From positions 1 to 17,424 of the forward strand of contig CAYXNR010000048.1 in NCBI GenBank assembly GCA_964466595.1: 17,424 nucleotides of DNA, read 5' to 3'. Origin of the DNA: JABDGC01 sp964466595. GTDB lineage: Bacteria; Pseudomonadota; Gammaproteobacteria; DSM-16500. The notes beneath the pieces were generated by a model. That model was not told the DNA's origin. It did no database searches and saw only the letters and a program-made list of their open reading frames with translations. The position numbers and the translations under genes were made by a program. Of the stretch, positions 15,146 to 17,424 are shown piece by piece (position 1 is the stretch's first letter; each line of letters begins with the position of its first letter).

Positions 15146-16030
15146 CTAAGCTGTCTTAAACAATAAATTTTCAGATTCCTCAACCCTTCTCAAGCCCAAA
15201 AGCTCCAATAAAGCCAAACTGAGTTCAGGTTGATTCAAGGTGTAAAAATGTAGTCCCGGCGCGCCGCCTTCGATCAAGCGAAGGCAGAGATCGTGAACAA
15301 CCTCTAAACCTAATTTTTGAATAGCCTCCTGATCATCGCCATAGGCTTCAAAGCGTTCACGGAGCCAGCGTGGAATTTCTGCGCCGCAAAGCTTCGAAAA
15401 ACGTAAGAGCTTGTCAAATTGACTAATCGGCATAATACCCGGAACAATGGGAACAACAATACCGGAAGCTGCACAGCAATCTAGAAAATAAAAATAAGCA
15501 TCGGGGTTAAAGAAATATTGCGTGATTGCGCTATTCGCCCCTGCCTCAATTTTTCTCTTAAAATTTAAAATATCTTTTAGGGCATTGTTAGCCTGCGGGT
15601 GAAACTCGGGATAAGCTGCTACCTCAATGTGAAAATAATCTTGGGTGGTTTCACGAATGAAGGCAACGAGCTCATTGGCAAAACGAAATTCACCGCTTTG
15701 ACCCATGCCAGAAGGAAGATCTCCTCGCAAGGCCACTAAACGTCGGACCCCCAGTTCTTGGTAGGCTCGTAAAATTTCTGTGAGGTCTTCACGAGTCGCG
15801 CCCACGCAGGATAGATGGGGGGCAAGAGGCACTTTTGTCTTGTGTTGTAACATTCTGATGGTTTCGAGGGTGCCATCACGCGTGGACCCCCCGGCACCAA
15901 AAGTGACTGAGAAAAAATGTGGTGAAACCGGCGCTAATTGAAGCGCCGTATCACAAAGATTTTCCTTTCCCTCCATAGACTTAGGCGGGAAAAATTCAAA
16001 GCTGATATTCAAAGCTGCTAGTTTTTTCAT
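15146..16030 (-). CDS. metF: 5,10-methylenetetrahydrofolate reductase
   Basis: A 294-residue FAD enzyme, the same length class as E. coli MetF (296). It reduces methylenetetrahydrofolate to 5-methyltetrahydrofolate with NADH, supplying methyl groups for methionine synthesis. Conserved segments: FEFFPP (11-16) with catalytic E12 (E. coli Glu28), SVTFGAGGS, APHLSCVGAT, LVALRGDLPSG with the flavin-tuning Asp, AAYPEFHPQA, KIEAGANSAITQYFF, and C-terminal HFYTLNQPELS. It follows metK by 23 bases, so the two are probably co-transcribed. The ATG has no good Shine-Dalgarno (GGGCCC directly abuts it), while a perfect TATAAT lies at 16037-16042, so an extra promoter giving a very short leader is possible. 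The stop is close to the right inverted repeat; no clear terminator is seen. Confidence 0.97.
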   Translation of the reverse strand: MKKLAALNISFEFFPPKSMEGKENLCDTALQLAPVSPHFFSVTFGAGGSTRDGTLETIRMLQHKTKVPLAPHLSCVGATREDLTEILRAYQELGVRRLVALRGDLPSGMGQSGEFRFANELVAFIRETTQDYFHIEVAAYPEFHPQANNALKDILNFKRKIEAGANSAITQYFFNPDAYFYFLDCCAASGIVVPIVPGIMPISQFDKLLRFSKLCGAEIPRWLRERFEAYGDDQEAIQKLGLEVVHDLCLRLIEGGAPGLHFYTLNQPELSLALLELLGLRRVEESENLLFKTA

Positions 16031-16036
16031 GGGCCC

Positions 16037-16042
16037 ATTATA
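16037..16042 (-). promoter_or_regulatory. Possible -10 box just upstream of metF
   Basis: TATAAT on the minus strand ends 6 bases before the metF ATG. No matching -35 at 16-18 bases is seen (TTGAAA occurs 20 bases upstream). If used, the mRNA would be leaderless or nearly so. It may be chance. Confidence 0.25.
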
Positions 16043-16053
16043 TCATAAAGTTT

Positions 16054-17208
16054 TTAAGCGGCTTTCAAGAGCAGGCCGGCTTTATCAATGCTTTCCCAGC
16101 TCACTTCTAAGTCGTCGCGACCAAAATGACCATAGGCCGCTGTTTGACGATAGATGGGGCGTAGAAGATCAAGCATTTTAATAATGCCATAGGGCCGTAA
16201 ATCGAAATGCTCGCGGATTAAACGAATGATTTCGGTCTGGGGTAACTTTCCTGTTCCAAAGGTATCAACATGAATAGAGGTGGGCTCAGCCACTCCAATC
16301 GCATAAGAAACTTGAATTTCGCAACGGTCGGCAATGCCTGCTGCCACAAGATTTTTTGCGACATAGCGACAGGCATAGGCAGCAGAGCGATCTACTTTAG
16401 AGGGATCTTTGCCAGAAAAACAGCCGCCGCCATGGCGTGCCATGCCGCCATAAGTATCGACAATAATTTTTCGGCCTGTTAAGCCACAATCTCCTAAGGG
16501 ACCGCCAATGACAAAACGACCGGTTGGATTAACTAAATAACGGGTATCTTTATTTAACCATTCTTGAGGAAGGACGGGTTTAATAATTTCTTCGATCACC
16601 GCCTCTTGCAAAGCTGCATAGCTAATATCGGGATGATGCTGGGTGGAAAGAACCACTGTTTGCACACCGACCGGTTTATTATCGACATAGCGGAAAGTAA
16701 TTTGGCTCTTGGCATCTGGACGCAACCAAGGGAGTCCGCCCGTTTTGCGTAAGTTTGATTGGCGTTTTACTAGCTCATGTGCATAAAAAATAGGAGCCGG
16801 CATAAAGCCTTTTGTTTCATTGCTGGCATAGCCAAACATGAGGCCTTGATCGCCTGCACCCTGCTCTTCTCGTTTTTCTTTATCTACACCCTGGGCAATA
16901 TCTAAGGATTGTTTGCCGATAGCAGACATGACGGCGCAAGAGGCCCAATCAAAGCCCATCTCGGAGCTATCATAGCCAATATCTCGTACGACGCTACGAG
17001 CAAGCTGTTCGACATCAACCCAGGCGGAGGTTGTCACCTCTCCGCCGACTAAAATCATCCCGGTTTTAACGAAGGCCTCACAGGCAACGCGGGCGCCTTT
17101 ATCTTTTTCAAGCATGGCATCCAAAATAGCATCTGAAATTTGGTCAGCGATTTTATCAGGGTGGCCTTCTGAAACAGATTCGGAGGTAAAAAGAAATTCA
17201 TTAGACAT
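16054..17208 (-). CDS. metK: S-adenosylmethionine synthetase
   Basis: A 384-residue enzyme, the same length as E. coli MetK, making S-adenosylmethionine from methionine and ATP. The N-terminus FTSESVSEGHPDKIADQISD (7-26) has the catalytic H16 and metal-binding D18. Signature 1 is GAGDQGLMFGYA, and signature 2 is GGGCFSGKDPSKVDRS with Cys where Ala is common. I start at the ATG at 17208 because AAGGA (17218-17222) is 9 bases upstream; an in-frame TTG three codons earlier touches the RBS directly. It is the first gene of a metK-metF unit. No adenosylhomocysteinase gene is adjacent, although the adenosine-kinase-like gene farther on would fit the same cycle. No SAM riboswitch or tandem MetJ boxes are seen upstream. 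Confidence 0.98.
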   Translation of the reverse strand: MSNEFLFTSESVSEGHPDKIADQISDAILDAMLEKDKGARVACEAFVKTGMILVGGEVTTSAWVDVEQLARSVVRDIGYDSSEMGFDWASCAVMSAIGKQSLDIAQGVDKEKREEQGAGDQGLMFGYASNETKGFMPAPIFYAHELVKRQSNLRKTGGLPWLRPDAKSQITFRYVDNKPVGVQTVVLSTQHHPDISYAALQEAVIEEIIKPVLPQEWLNKDTRYLVNPTGRFVIGGPLGDCGLTGRKIIVDTYGGMARHGGGCFSGKDPSKVDRSAAYACRYVAKNLVAAGIADRCEIQVSYAIGVAEPTSIHVDTFGTGKLPQTEIIRLIREHFDLRPYGIIKMLDLLRPIYRQTAAYGHFGRDDLEVSWESIDKAGLLLKAA

Positions 17209-17217
17209 GGGAAGCAA

Positions 17218-17222
17218 TCCTT
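17218..17222 (-). promoter_or_regulatory. RBS deciding the metK start
   Basis: AAGGA on the minus strand, 9 bases before the ATG at 17208 and immediately adjacent to the in-frame TTG at 17217. Spacing supports the ATG and the standard 384-residue MetK. Confidence 0.7.
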
Positions 17223-17424
17223 ACTCAATAAATATAGGTTGGAAATGATACTATTATTTAGTTTAGAAAAAAAGCAGTTGTGACAGCATGCTTTAGTTCT
17301 GGAATTTCGCTGTTAAAGACGACTGGATGCCGGCTAAAAGCATCATTGGTATCTACACAAGTGCGGCTGGTTAATTTTTGGTAGGGTGGATTAGGCGCTT
17401 TTTGCCGTAATCCACCATTTTTGG
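17223..17424. other. Region upstream of metK, no supported gene
   Basis: About 200 bases with AT-rich sequence next to metK (17223-17275), where the metK promoter should lie, but no clear -35/-10 pair stands out. On the minus strand a frame stays open from the window edge to a TAA at 17258-17260 (about 54 codons). Its first part is only the palindromic repeat in translation; the rest (LTSRTCVDTNDAF...) is not recognised and could be a gene remnant or chance. Confidence 0.5.
17385..17416. repeat. Palindromic dispersed repeat (REP-like)
   Basis: GGTGGATTA (17385-17393) and TAATCCACC (17408-17416) are perfect inverted arms, extended by GGC/GCC (17394-17396, 17404-17406) with one bulged base. 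Sequences of this TAGGGTGGATTA...TAATCCACCAT form are common dispersed palindromes in proteobacterial genomes. It lies upstream of metK at the window edge and may continue beyond it. Confidence 0.7.

Noticed and set aside
17317..17324. AGACGACT, one mismatch from the MetJ half-box AGACGTCT, upstream of metK
   Set aside because: A single imperfect box, over 100 bases from the start, with no adjacent second box; MetJ sites occur in tandem.
17209..17424. Possible SAM riboswitch upstream of metK
   Set aside because: No conserved stem arrangement or terminator/antiterminator pair was recognisable, and the spacing is mostly AT-rich sequence and a dispersed repeat.

Overview
This is a minus-strand stretch of a bacterial chromosome, moderately AT-leaning, most likely from a gammaproteobacterium. 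The MetK, MetF, ManC and GmhA proteins are of ordinary gammaproteobacterial type. The combination of lipopolysaccharide-sugar genes, a DUF4143 ATPase and an accessory deformylase recalls Legionellales (Coxiella/Aquicella-like bacteria), but this placement is an inference from gene content, not from a search. All 17 recognised genes read leftwards, so transcription runs from high to low coordinates.

Layout in transcription order. (1) 17424-15146: metK then metF, S-adenosylmethionine and methyl-folate metabolism, preceded by a palindromic dispersed repeat at the window edge. (2) 15145-14873: a non-coding stretch holding a 10-N scaffold gap enclosed by two perfect 33-bp inverted repeats. (3) 14872-2631: a tightly packed operon of 13 genes, mostly joined by 4- to 10-base overlaps: adenosine-kinase-like PfkB kinase, manC, an L-2-hydroxyglutarate oxidase-like flavoprotein, gmhA, a heptose kinase/nucleotidyltransferase fusion, an HddC-like nucleotidyltransferase, an NAD-dependent sugar epimerase, a second divergent GmhA-like isomerase, a transketolase split in two genes, a HAD phosphatase, an APH-type phosphotransferase and a SAM methyltransferase. 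(4) 2588-1392: an enlarged peptide deformylase. (5) 1316-33: a DUF4143-type AAA ATPase with its own promoter and an overlapping dyad.

How the genes work together: the central operon reads as a factory for nucleotide-activated seven-carbon sugar(s) plus GDP-mannose, for lipopolysaccharide or capsule. The split transketolase could supply a ketose phosphate, two GmhA-family isomerases convert ketose to aldose phosphate, PfkB/APH kinases and the HAD phosphatase set the phosphate positions, two different nucleotidyltransferases activate the product, and the epimerase and methyltransferase may decorate it. No glycosyltransferase, flippase or polymerase lies in the window, so only precursor synthesis is visible.

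Most noteworthy are the heptose kinase/nucleotidyltransferase with its two domains in the reverse of the usual HldE order, the second GmhA paralogue in which the catalytic glutamate position is aspartate, the deformylase with about 150 extra N-terminal residues and all catalytic motifs intact, and the long inverted repeat around the assembly gap. No CRISPR array, tRNA, rRNA or intact insertion sequence was seen.
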